Source: Tetradesmus obliquus
Taxonomy: Eukaryota > Chlorophyta > Chlorophyceae > Sphaeropleales > Scenedesmaceae
DNA length: 64,000 nucleotides
Reading direction: 5' to 3'
Assembly (NCBI GenBank): GCA_030272155.1
Contig: CP126202.1
Location: 1,302,001-1,366,000 of the forward strand
This document shows, in pieces, positions 10,228 through 21,747 of this stretch. The position numbers and the translations under genes were made by a program. The number at the start of each line of letters is the position of its first letter. The first letter of the stretch is position 1. A model generated the notes under the pieces. The model was not told the origin of the DNA. It saw only the letters and a program-made list of their open reading frames with translations, and did no database searches.

Positions 10228-13200
10228 ATGGGCAAGAGGAGCGTCCTGGCCAGCGACTCAGCTCCCAAACGGGGCAAGCATGCTGCTGCCAGCTCCCCAC
10301 AAGATGTTCCTCGATCAGCCTCAGACCAGCAGGCGCGGCGTCAGGCTGCAGGAGCAGCAACAGGCGAAAGGGCACCAGCTGCAGCAGCAGCAGCAGCAGC
10401 AGCAGCGCCAAGCAGTGAGCAAGTGCTGGCAGAGTTTGATCCCCTAAAATGGGCTCAAGCCGAGTCCATGCCAGAGAGTCTGCAGCAGCAGTTCAAGCAG
10501 CGCCTAGGGGAGGCTCTGAAGCCATCTGAGGATGGATGCTGGAGCTTCGTGGGGCCACCCATGCCCAGGGTAAAACACTGCACTGCCCGCATTTTTTGTC
10601 CACGGCACTCTCAGGCTGCAGCACCAGCAGTGCAGCCGTTGCTAATCTGGCCTTTGCGTGTGTGATCACGTGACCTTCAGGATGCTGGTCAGTTGATCTG
10701 CAGGGCTTGGCCTGCTCTCTGCACATCGTAACAATTGCAGAGCGCGACCTTGCTGTCGCCAAACCTATGCAAAAAGCCACTGCTTGACGTGGCGCATGTG
10801 CTGGTGGCCTTGCTGCTGCTGCTGCTGCTGCTGCTGCAGGATGCTGTGCTTACGCACTACAGGTGTGATGCCCCAAGCGGGGACAACAAGCGTGATGGTA
10901 GGCGCTGGCCTGGCGTGTTCCACCTAGACAGCAAGGACCTTGCATCGCTGGAGACAGCCCAGGTGCGGCGGCAAAACATAACATAACGTAACATAGTTAC
11001 ATGACAGCAGCAGCGGCAGTGGCGCTGCTGCGGTGCAGGCATGCAATGTCAAGACAGCAAGTGCGCTGTGGATGCAGCCGCATGCTGCTGCCTGCAGTGA
11101 TGGTGCTAGGCGAAGGCTCTGCAGCTGCCTGGCCCGTGTACCAGTAGTAGTACATTACACACAGCCTTTAATATGAATGAATGGTTGGAGGCGATGCTGC
11201 CGCACTCGGCGTTCCGCTTGCTGTGAAGCGCTTGCTTGCCATGAAACTGCACTGTGTTATCTCTGCAGTGTGTCAGGCATCACATGTACGACTGCTGGAA
11301 ACAGCCTCAAGCCCAGTGTGTGCTGGAACCATGCTGCGGGTGCTGATGCTGTTGGCCGTGCTGCGCAGCAGCAGCCATGCTGCTTGCAGCTTGACACTGC
11401 AGCAGCAGCAGGAACTATGATGATCGACCAATTAGGTGATCCATCCAGTGTTCAAGCTTTGTCGTCATGTCTCTGTCCTTGCAGGACGAGGTGCCGCTTT
11501 TCCATTTTGAGGGGCTGCTGATGCATGACAAGGACGCTGGCGAGCGCTGGGAGGTGCGTGGGTGAACACGTGGATGCATACAATGCAGGACTTTTGTGGG
11601 ATGTGCTGTAGATGTCTGCTGCAGTGCTGTTTGCTTTTAGACATTGTGGGAGCTGCTTGTGGAGGGTGCGGGCGCTGGCGGGTGCTGCATGCTTGGCGCA
11701 TGTGCGCAAGGCAGGGCTATGGTGCTGCATGTTGCGCACGGCTGCTTTGAAGCATACATGGCTGCTGCAAAGCGAGCGTGCGTTGGGTTCTGTTGTGGAT
11801 GGGGGCGTGCAGCAAGCAGTGCGCACGCTAGATTTGTACGCCTCTTGTACGACTAATGCTCCCTTATGTGCTTGTCCTCTGCTGTTTTTCTGTCGGTCTG
11901 GATCAACTCAACAAACACAGGTGACGCTGGGCGATTGTGTGATCATCCCTGAGAGGAAGAAGCAAGGCAGCAGCACAGTGGTGGAGGAGATGGTTGGGCG
12001 CTTGACAGACATCTTTGTGACTGTCAGGGTGAGAGCTGCAGCCGAGCGCAGGCTGATCTTCACTCGTTTCAAGCACTGTTAGTGTTGTTTCTCAGTTGTA
12101 TTGGCTTCTGCCAGCAGAGTTTTGTGTGCGCTGGTGCATTGGTGCTGCATGTTGTATCATGGGGCGCACAACGTTTATCTTGCAATGCTAAGCAGCTGAG
12201 CAACCAAGAGAGAGCATAGTCGCATGTGGATCCTGGCACCATCTTAGGCGGTATGAGCCGAGCCAGGGGAACACATGGCCTTAGACCAGAAAGTACGGGA
12301 ATGCACACGGTAGGACACGTTGCAAAGGCTTGTGAGCCCAGGAGGAATCTGAACAATGCGCCGATGCTGCTGTAGGGCGAGCGCTACGTGCGGGTGCACT
12401 GGATGTACCGCGCTGTCGACACGCCCCTGGCAGCAGGCCCCAAGGAGAGCAACGGCACAAAGAAGGAGCAGGGGGAGCAGCACGTGGCGCAGCTGCCGAT
12501 CGGGGAGTGCCTGGTGCACCCGCGTATGCTGCGGGTGTGCGGGTCAGACGAGGACAACCAGCGGTACAACACACACTACAAGCTGGCCGAGATCGACAGG
12601 TGCTGCTGCTGTTGCCAGTGGTGGCGTGCTGCTTGCATGCGGGCGGTGTGTGCGGCATGCGTGTGTATCATGGCATGTGTGTGCGACAGTGGTTGTGCGA
12701 CAGCGTTGGTGCGGCATGTGTACGCGGCATGGGTGTGCGGCATGTTTGTGCGGACTATGTGTGCGGCATGGCACTGCTTTCCTGCAAGGCAAATGTGTTG
12801 TCAGCATAGCCCTCTCATTAGCGCCTGTATCATGTTGCGCTGGTGCCGGCACATGCTGCTTGTGTAAGTTGAGTTTCACACACATGCTGCCGTGCATTTG
12901 TGTTGCAACTTGCAGGAAGACGCGCGTGGTGCACATCAAGCCTGGGTACAAGCACCCTACTGAGGACCCAAGCTTTGAGGTATGTTACATCTGTGTTATT
13001 TTGTTGAAGTAACACCATCTATGTCAGGCAGTTGCCTGCAAGTGGGTGCAATGCACATCACGCCTGGCTACACACACCCCAGCAAAGACCCGCAGTTTGA
13101 TGTGAGTCACACCCGTCTTCCTAGCAATCTCCTTTTTTTGCACTTGTTTGATGAACAGCGCTACCCTGTGACCTGCATGTCTGCTAGTTGTCTGCAGCCA

Positions 13201-15906
13201 GTCGTCTGCACCTTACCCGGTGACTAGACAAACAGCCTTGCACGCTGGGTTGTTGGACGCCGCTGTCGATTGTGTTCGCGGCGCTGAGCTCACCTCACTC
13301 CTGCTGCCCTGCCCTCTCGCACTGCTGCCGCACCTTACCCTGGTGACTAGACAGACAGCCTTGCGAGCTGGCTTTTTGAGTTCTCTGATGCTGGTAACAG
13401 GACCATTCTATACAGTGCACAGTGCACACTTGTGTATGCGGCGCTGAGCTCCTTTCCTACTGCTGCCCTGCCCTCTTACAGGGCGAGTTTGATGACCAGC
13501 AGGACTGGTTCTACAACTCGTACACGCACACAGACCACTTCATGTTTGCGGACTGCTTTGAGGACTATACACTGTTTGGGCCTCACTACAAGCAGCTCTG
13601 GCAGGCGAAGGGAGTGGCGGGGATCAGGGAGCTGCTGCCGCGGCTCAAGATCCCCGCCAGCCTGATGCGAGGGCTGAATGGCAAGAAGCTTGTGCTTGTG
13701 CAGCTGGGAGAGGGCAAGCGGGTGAGTGGGGCATGGTTTAGGGTCGACGTTTGAGGGTTCTAGGGTTATGGGTATTGCGTCGACTCGTTTTCCTGGCACG
13801 AGAAGGGCGTGGCGGGTATCCGCGCCTCAGAAACCCTGCTGGGCTGATGCGAGGGCTGAATGGCAAGAAGCTTGTGCTTGTGCAGCAAGGCGAGGGCAAG
13901 CGGGTGAGCGGACTTGCAGGGTTGAGGGTTGATGTTTGTTGTTCGTGGATGACATACGGGGGCTGCTGCTGCGGATCCACAACCCTGCAGGGCTGTTGCG
14001 AGGGCTGAACGGCAGAAGCTGATGCTGGCGCAGCAGCAGGGAGAAGGCAAGCGGATAATGAGGGTCGGCTTTAGGGTTAATTGCTCAGGGATGTATGTAC
14101 AGCTGTTGATGCCGTAACAAGTTGTCATGTTACAATGTGGTGTGCTGCTTGTGGCTGGAGGCGCTGTAGGTGCTTCAGTCGGCAGGCTTTCCAAGCTATG
14201 TATGACAGCCGGGTAGGTTTCACACATGACACTTGAATTGTGCTGCGCGTGCCTGCAGGTGCTGCACGTGCTGGAGCCAGTCTGCGCTACTGGTGGGCCG
14301 TCGTATGACATTTGAATCGTGCACTGCGCGTGCCTGCAGGTGCTGTACATGCTGGAGCTGGTTTGTGGCGGCGGCGGGATCTCAAACCGCGGGTTAAAAT
14401 TGATTCAGAAAGAATGAATCGGAATCTGACCATGGCTGCAGGTGCTGTACGTGCTGGAGCTGGTTTGTGGCGGCGGCGGGATCTCAAACAGCGATTTATA
14501 TCTGCATTTGAAAGATTGAATCTGAATCTGACCATGGCTGCAGGTGCTGTACGTGCTGGAGCTGTTCTGCGGCGGCGGCGGCCTGGCATACCTGGCCCAG
14601 TTTAATGACAAGGTGGCCATCAAGCACGGCTGGGCCAACGACATCAACAACTCGGCGTCTGCTACCTATACCTGCAATCACCCCGAGGCGTTCGTGAGTA
14701 GCAGGCTGCTGCGGTGGCAGTGCTAGAGTAATAAGTGACATGTGCAGTTGAGGCCTTGAGATGCAGCATTGCATGCAGCAACCCGGCCTCTGCCATGTGA
14801 TCCTGCAACCACCCTGAAGCATTTGTGAGTAGCACGCTGCTGCTGGATTGGTAATGAACCCAGTGCTGCAGCCAGTGTTGCGGGTGCGCTTGCCAGGAAG
14901 CTGCAAGGTTTCCTGCATCATGTGTCACAAATGAGTTGCCGCTGCTGCTGCTGCTGCCGCCACAGATATCGTGTGTGGGCCTGGAGGAGCTCACGCAGCT
15001 GTGCATGAAGTGGGACCCCAATCTTCACACATCTTGCGCTGCTGCTGCTGCTGCTGCAGATGTCGTGTGTGGGCCTGGAGGAGCTCACGCAGCTGTGCAT
15101 GAAGTGGGGCCTGGAGGTGATCCGCTACTGCGGCAGCGGCTGGATGCAGATCCCGGAGCTGCAGCAGCTGCGCAGTGGAGGTCCTCAGCGCAAGTTTGCG
15201 CGCACTCACATCCCACAGGTAGGCTTTGGTTCCCTAGGGTACCGCTCGCTAGCAGAGGGCATGCCATGCAGGGCACAGTGGCGGCTGCAGCCTGCTTATT
15301 TGGCACGTCCCTCTGGTGGGCATAAAGAGAGCGGGTAGTTAAGTGTGGGTCCGAGCACCATCGTATACGGTACGAGTTGAACAAGCCACAACAGGATGAG
15401 CGCATCATGTGCGTTCAGGAAGTAAGCATTGGTGTGCAAAGGCGTTGCGCGATAGCAGAGCGCATGCCATATATTGAGAGCAGCTGTGGGTGCAGCCGGC
15501 CATGGCACATGACTTACTTCACCACACTGCCTATGGCAGGATGGGTGACAGGAGTTGCATCCATGCATTGCCGACCACTCGCATCCATTGCCTACCGCTT
15601 GGATTGTTTCCAGCTAAGCATTGCTCAAGAGCTGTGCCTGTGCATGACCTGCGGGCGCGCAGGACGTCTCCTGCCTGAACAGTCAAAGTTTGACCATACA
15701 TTGACCGCGTTTGACCGAGTGTTGACTGTGTTTGACCGTCGTTGACCGCGCCTGCAGGGCGTGGGCGTGTGGGGTACCACCATGGGCAAGGCTGGCACTT
15801 CGTCTGACGGCCACACTGCAGCAGCAGCACGGGGCGAGAAAGCGGTGCGGGAGTACCGTGCACAGCAGGGCCTGCCGCCGCCTGTGTTTGGTGCTGCTGA
15901 AGATGA

Positions 15907-15942
<36 letters not shown>

Positions 15943-18900
15943 AGACTTTGAGGTCATCTGCAAGCGGCTGCCCAAGGTGGGTCTGGTGTGTTCACAGCAG
16001 ATTGTGTAGCAAGGCACTCAGAGGGGCAGAGCTGCTTTTGATAAGGCTAGCAGTGGCAGCAGCGGGTGTGATGTATTGGCTAATAATGAAAAGCATAATT
16101 TGCAATGAGCTGGCAGCAAGAGCAGCAGCATCTGGGTGCACCACTTTGAGGGCCAACACCACCTCATGCTGTGTGCAATGCAGCCGCCGACAGAAACACC
16201 GTCTGCTTTGCTGCCTGCTGTGCTGCCTGCCTGTACTGTCGTTGCCCTGCACACAACAGATCTCCCCGGCAGACAGCAGCGATGCAGTGTCAGTGGAGGA
16301 CTTCATGCCTCGCCTCGCAGAGCTAGAGGAGGATGAGGATGGTGCTGCTGCTGCTGCTGCCGGCAGCAGTGCAGCGGGCGCCAGGGCCAAAGCAAAAAAG
16401 GACAAGGAGAAACAGCGCATGGAGGAGGCCTACGAGCAGGCGCGGCAGCAGCAGCAGCAGTGCATTGACGAGTGCATCGCCTTCAACAAGCAGCACGGGC
16501 GCGGCAAGGTGCGGCGCTGGATGCAGCTGCTGCCGTGGGTGGCGCAGAAGCAGTGCTGCTGTAACGACAGAGCGACCAGTGCTGCCTGCAAATATCTTTA
16601 CGCTGAGCCAGGCTGTGCTGCTGCTGCTGCTGCACCCTCTGCTGCTGCAGGTGTTGGAGGTGCGCCATGTGCGCACGGACTGTGTGTTGCATGTCACTGC
16701 CTTCGTGCTGAGCCAGGCTTTGCTGCTGCTGTTGCTGCTGCTGCACCCTCTGCTGCTCTCTGCAGCTGCTGCTCTCTGCAGCTGCTGCAGGTGCGCGACG
16801 TGCGCATTACGTCTGTGCTGTGCATGCCACTGCCTTTGTGCTGACCGTGGCTTTGCTGCTGCACCCAGTACTGCTGCTGCTGCTCGCTGCAGCTGCTGCA
16901 GGTGCGCGACGTGCGCATTACGTCTGTGCTGTGCATGCCACTGCCTTTGTGCTGACCGTGGCTTTGCTGCTGCACCCACTACTGCTGCTGCTGCTCGCTG
17001 CAGCTGCCTCAGGTGCACGACGTGCGCATTACGTCTGTGCTGTGCATGCCACTGCCTTTGTGCTGACCGTGGCTTTGCTGCTGCACCCACTACTGCTGCT
17101 GCTGCTGCTCGCTGCAGGTGCTGGAGGTGCGCGACGTGCGCATCAAGGACTGCGTGGTGCGCGTGAAGCAGGGCAGCAGCCGCAACCAGATCGAGGAGGG
17201 GCTGACTGACTGGGAGTGCTGGCTGGAGTACGAAGTGCGGCGCCAGCGGTGAGGCCATGCTGTTGATTGTTGAATTTCTAGGCTCAAGTTGCGTGAAGCA
17301 GGGCAGCAGCTGTGAAAAGATAGACCAGGGCCTCACCGAAAGGGATTGCTGGCTGGACTACGACGTCAGGCTATGATGTTGATGGCTGGATGCCTAGGCA
17401 GAGAGCATGCATGGCTGTGTTGCAGTGCAACCAGATCAAGAGGCTGACTGACGGGGAGTGCTGGCTGGAAGAGAGCATGCATGGCTGTGTTGCAGTGCAA
17501 CCAGATCAAGAGGCTGACTGACTGGGAGTGCTGGCTGGAATATGAAGTGCGGTGCGAGCGGTAAGTACATAGAGTGGTGTGGTTGGCTGCTGTTGTGTGA
17601 TAATCAGGCGATCGGCTGAGGTCAGGCGGCCTGCAATGCAATGTCCTGACAGTGCTGCCTTGCTTTGGGGTGCTGCGCCAGCCCATACTTTCACATCAGT
17701 CATGTTGCTGGCTGCTCTGGCTTCCGCTTGCAGGAAGGGCGCCAGCAGCAGCAGGAGCAGCGATGACAGCAGCGAGTGGGCCTGGGAGCACCAGGCGCTG
17801 CTGTGGCGGCCGGATGGCGTGGCACCCATGCAGCGCTTCATGCTGGCCATGCTGGCAGACAAGCAGATCCCCATGCCGGGGGATGTGGGCGTGCTCACTG
17901 GCGGGCCGCCCTGCCAGGTGCGCTGCTGATGCGAAGTTTGTGGTTGACGCGTACTGCGCAGTTGCTGCTGCCTGCGCTTGCTTGATGTGATCCCGCAGTG
18001 TGTGCCTGCTATGCCTCAACAGGCATGCCAAGCTGCAGGGTGTGCTGCACCCTGCAAAGCAACCCTTGCGCATGCCTGCTGTGCAACAACCCTGCTGCCT
18101 GCCTGCCTGCCATCCATGCAGAACGTGAGCGGCTTGAATAGGCACGCCAAGCAGCAGGAGATCCTGAACGACCCCAAGAACCGCCTGGTGACGGCCTACA
18201 TGAAGCTGATCGGCTACCTGCAGCCCAGCTTCATCTTCATGGAGCAGGTGCGCTGAGGGTTTGCTGGGTGTAGGGGTACCTAGGTTATGGTGGGCGATGC
18301 CTGCCTGGTGTTACGGCTGTCACAGGCCCACATGAAGCTGATGCTTGCAACCCAGCTACGTACATGAAGCTGGTTGCCTACCTGTAGCCCAGCTTCATCT
18401 TCATGGAGCAGGTGGGCTCAGGGTGTACCGGGTTTACAACTTGTTATCATTGCCTCGTTTGATGGCCTACATGCAACGAAGCTTGGAGCTGCAGCCCCCT
18501 GCTTCATCTTCATGGAGCAGGTGGGCTTGAGGTTTGCTGGGTGTAGGGTTGCCTAGGTTTACGGTGGGCTCTGCCTGCCTGGTAGGTTTACGGCTGTCAC
18601 GGTCCTACATGAAGCTGATGCTTGCAACCCAGCTGCATACATGAAGCTGATTGCCTACCTGCAGCCCAGCTTCATCTTCATGAGCAGGCGGGCTTAGGAT
18701 TTACCGGGTTCTGTGTTCCTTGTTTGGGGTTTCTGTGCCTGATTGTTACATGTGTCAAAGGCATACATGAAGCTGATTGCCTACCTGCAGCCCAGCTTCA
18801 TCTTCATGGAGCAGGTGGGCTGAGGTTAGGTGGGCTTAGGGTTTGGCTTTGCCTGCTGCTTGAGGTGACTGTTGACTGGTCACGGCGTACATGAAGCTGA

Positions 18901-20193
18901 TCCGGTACCTGCAGCCCAGCTTCATCTTCATGGAGCAGGTGGGCTTAGGGTTTGGCTCAGCAGCAGGTGACTGTTGCTTGGTGACGGCGTACATGAAGCT
19001 GCTTCAGCACCTGCAGCCCAGCTGCATCTTCTTGGAGCAGGTGGGGTACTGTGCCTGCTGGGTTTGAGAGAGGGTAGTTTATGAGATGCTGTTTGTTGTA
19101 TGACTGTTTGACCGGTGACGCGTGTATGAAGCTGATCGGCTACCTGCAGCCCAGCTTCATCTTCATGGAGCAGGTGGGCTGAGGGTTTGCTGGGTGTAGG
19201 GGTGCCTAGGTTTACGGTGGGAGATGCCTGCCTGGTGTTACGGCTGTCACAGTCCTACATGAAGCTGATGCTTGCAACCCAGCTGCATACATGAAGCTGA
19301 TTGCCTACCTGCAGCCCAGCTTCATCTTCATGAGCAGGCGGGCTTAGGGTTTACCGGGTTCTGTGTTCCTTGTTTGGGGTTTCTGTGCCTGATTGTTACA
19401 TGTGTCAAAGGCATACATGAAGCTGATTGCCTACCTGCAGCCCAGCTTCATCTTCATGGAGCATGTGGGCTTAGCTTCGCTGGGTTGAGGGTTGAGCCAT
19501 ATTGTTTCTGATGTTGTTGAGTCGCTCCATGAAGTTGAAGCTGGGGGCTGCAGGTAGCCGATGAGCTGCATGTATGTTGACAGTCTGTCGACTGTTGACA
19601 ACATATATGCAGCTGATCGGCTACCTGCAGCCCCCAGCTTGTTCTGCATGCAGCAGGTGGGCTTAAGGTGTGCTGTGCCTAGTTTTGGGTGGACTGTTGA
19701 CTTTCAAGTGATTGCCATAGACTTGAAGCTGATCGGCTACCTGCAGCCCAGCTTCATCTTCATGGAGCAGGTGGGCTCAGGTTTCAGGTTTTACAACTGG
19801 TTGTTCCATCAACTTGTTTGATGGCCTACATGCAGCGAAGCTTAGAGCTGCAGCCCCCTGCTTCATCTTCATGGAGCAGGTGGGCTTGAGGTTTGCTGGG
19901 AGGCTTTGCGTGCTGCTGTTGTTACTGTTGACCTGTCAACAGCCTACACAGAGTGCATTGGGTCAACTGCATTGAATCAACTGCAGCCCAGCTTCATCTG
20001 CATCGGCTAGGTGTGCTGCTGTGCCTCCTGCTGATTAATGCTTGCTGATGCATGCGTTGTGCTTGTTGTGCCTGCAAGTTGTGAGCGTTGACTGCTGACG
20101 GCCTACATGCAGCTGGTCATGCTCCTGCACCTGCATCTTCCCTTAGCAGTGGCTGCCAAGGACCCTCCCTGACCTGCTGCTGTGCCCTGGTAC

Positions 20194-20231
<38 letters not shown>

Positions 20232-21561
20232 ACAGGTGTGCGACGTGTGGCGCAAGGAGAACGCCACGTATGCGCGCTACGCCATGACGCTGATGGTCGG
20301 CAGTGGCTACCAGGCGCACGCAGCCATCTGCGTTGCCGGCGAATACGGCGTGCCTCAGGTGTGTCATCTGTTGGTGCCTCAGGTGTGTCATCTGTTGGTG
20401 CCTCAGGTGTGTCATCTGTTGGTGCCTCAGGTGTGTCATCTGTTGGTGCCTCAGGTGTGTCATCTGTTGGTGCCTCAGGTGTGTCATCTGTTGGTGCCTC
20501 AGGTGTGTCATCTGTTGGTGCCTCAGGTGTGTCATCTGTTGGTGCCTCAGGTGTGTCATCTGTTGGTGCCTCAGGTGTGTCATCTGTTGGTGCCTCAGGT
20601 GTGTCATCTGTTGGTGCCGCCTTGGTGATCCAGCTGTAGCCAGGAGAGGTGCTTGTTGTTGCATTATTCTGTGACTAGTTCGCATCAGCGCCTTTGCAGC
20701 TGCAAATGCGCGATGAGCATCTGGATCTGAGGAGCTGCAATGTGGCTGCTTGGGCCTTAGTAACAAACAACCGTTTCATGACAGACACCCGCTAAGGTAC
20801 AATATTCATGATTATTTTGCATAACTGAACTACAGGGCCGCATGCGCGCCATGTTCTGGGGTGCAGCCAGCGGCAAGCAGCAGCTGCCGCCCTTCCCTGC
20901 GCCTCGCACTGCTGCTGCTGACGACCACAACTGTTACTACTTCATTCCTTATGTTGCTGCAGGGCCGCATGCGCGCCATGTTCTGGGGTGCAGCCAGCGG
21001 CAAGCAGCAGCTGCCGCCCTTCCCTGCGCCTCGCACTGCTGCTGCTGACAACCACAACTGTTACTACTTCATTCCTTATGTTGCTGCAGGGCCGCATGCG
21101 TGCCATGTTCTGGGGAGCAGCCAGCGGCAAGGAGCAGCTGCCGCCCTTCCCGGCGCCCACGCACCGCTGCCTGCCCTTCAACCAGGACTTCCCCCTGTCT
21201 GGCGCAGCCTGCCGTGCTGGCTTCCCCGTAAGTTCACTTGCTGGCACGGTTGCAACGTGCTGTGCATTGCAAGATAAACAAAGATTGTTGTAAACAAAGA
21301 TGTGATGCATGCTATGTTGCTTCCCATTGCTGGGCGCAGCCTGCCGCGCTGGCTTCCTCGTGAGTGCACTTGCTGGGAGGGTTGCAACGTGCTGTGCATT
21401 GCAAGATAAACAAAGATTGAACTGTTGTAGACAGAGATGTCATGCATCTTGTCTGGTGGATGCATGCACTGCAGCTGCAGCTGCAGCACTAGATGCGGGG
21501 TGCATATCCCAGCTGCTAGCAGCTAGTTTGGTCCATCTAGCACGTCTTCTGCCATTGCTGA

Positions 21562-21601
<40 letters not shown>

Positions 21602-21711
21602 GCAGAAGGGCGAGGCAGGCCTGCACCCCTGGACGCTGATGGGGGACGTGCTGACAGATTTGCCAGCAGTGTCCAACTATGAGGAGGTGAGAAGCAAATC
21701 ACTAAAGATCA

Positions 21712-21747
<36 letters not shown>

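Noticed and set aside
20350..20613. CRISPR-like direct repeats
   Set aside because: Units are contiguous with no spacers, inside an intron of a eukaryotic gene, and derive from the exon-15 end.
20143..20766. Open frames through the 24-bp repeat on both strands
   Set aside because: Repeat unit length is a multiple of three without stops, so open frames are automatic.
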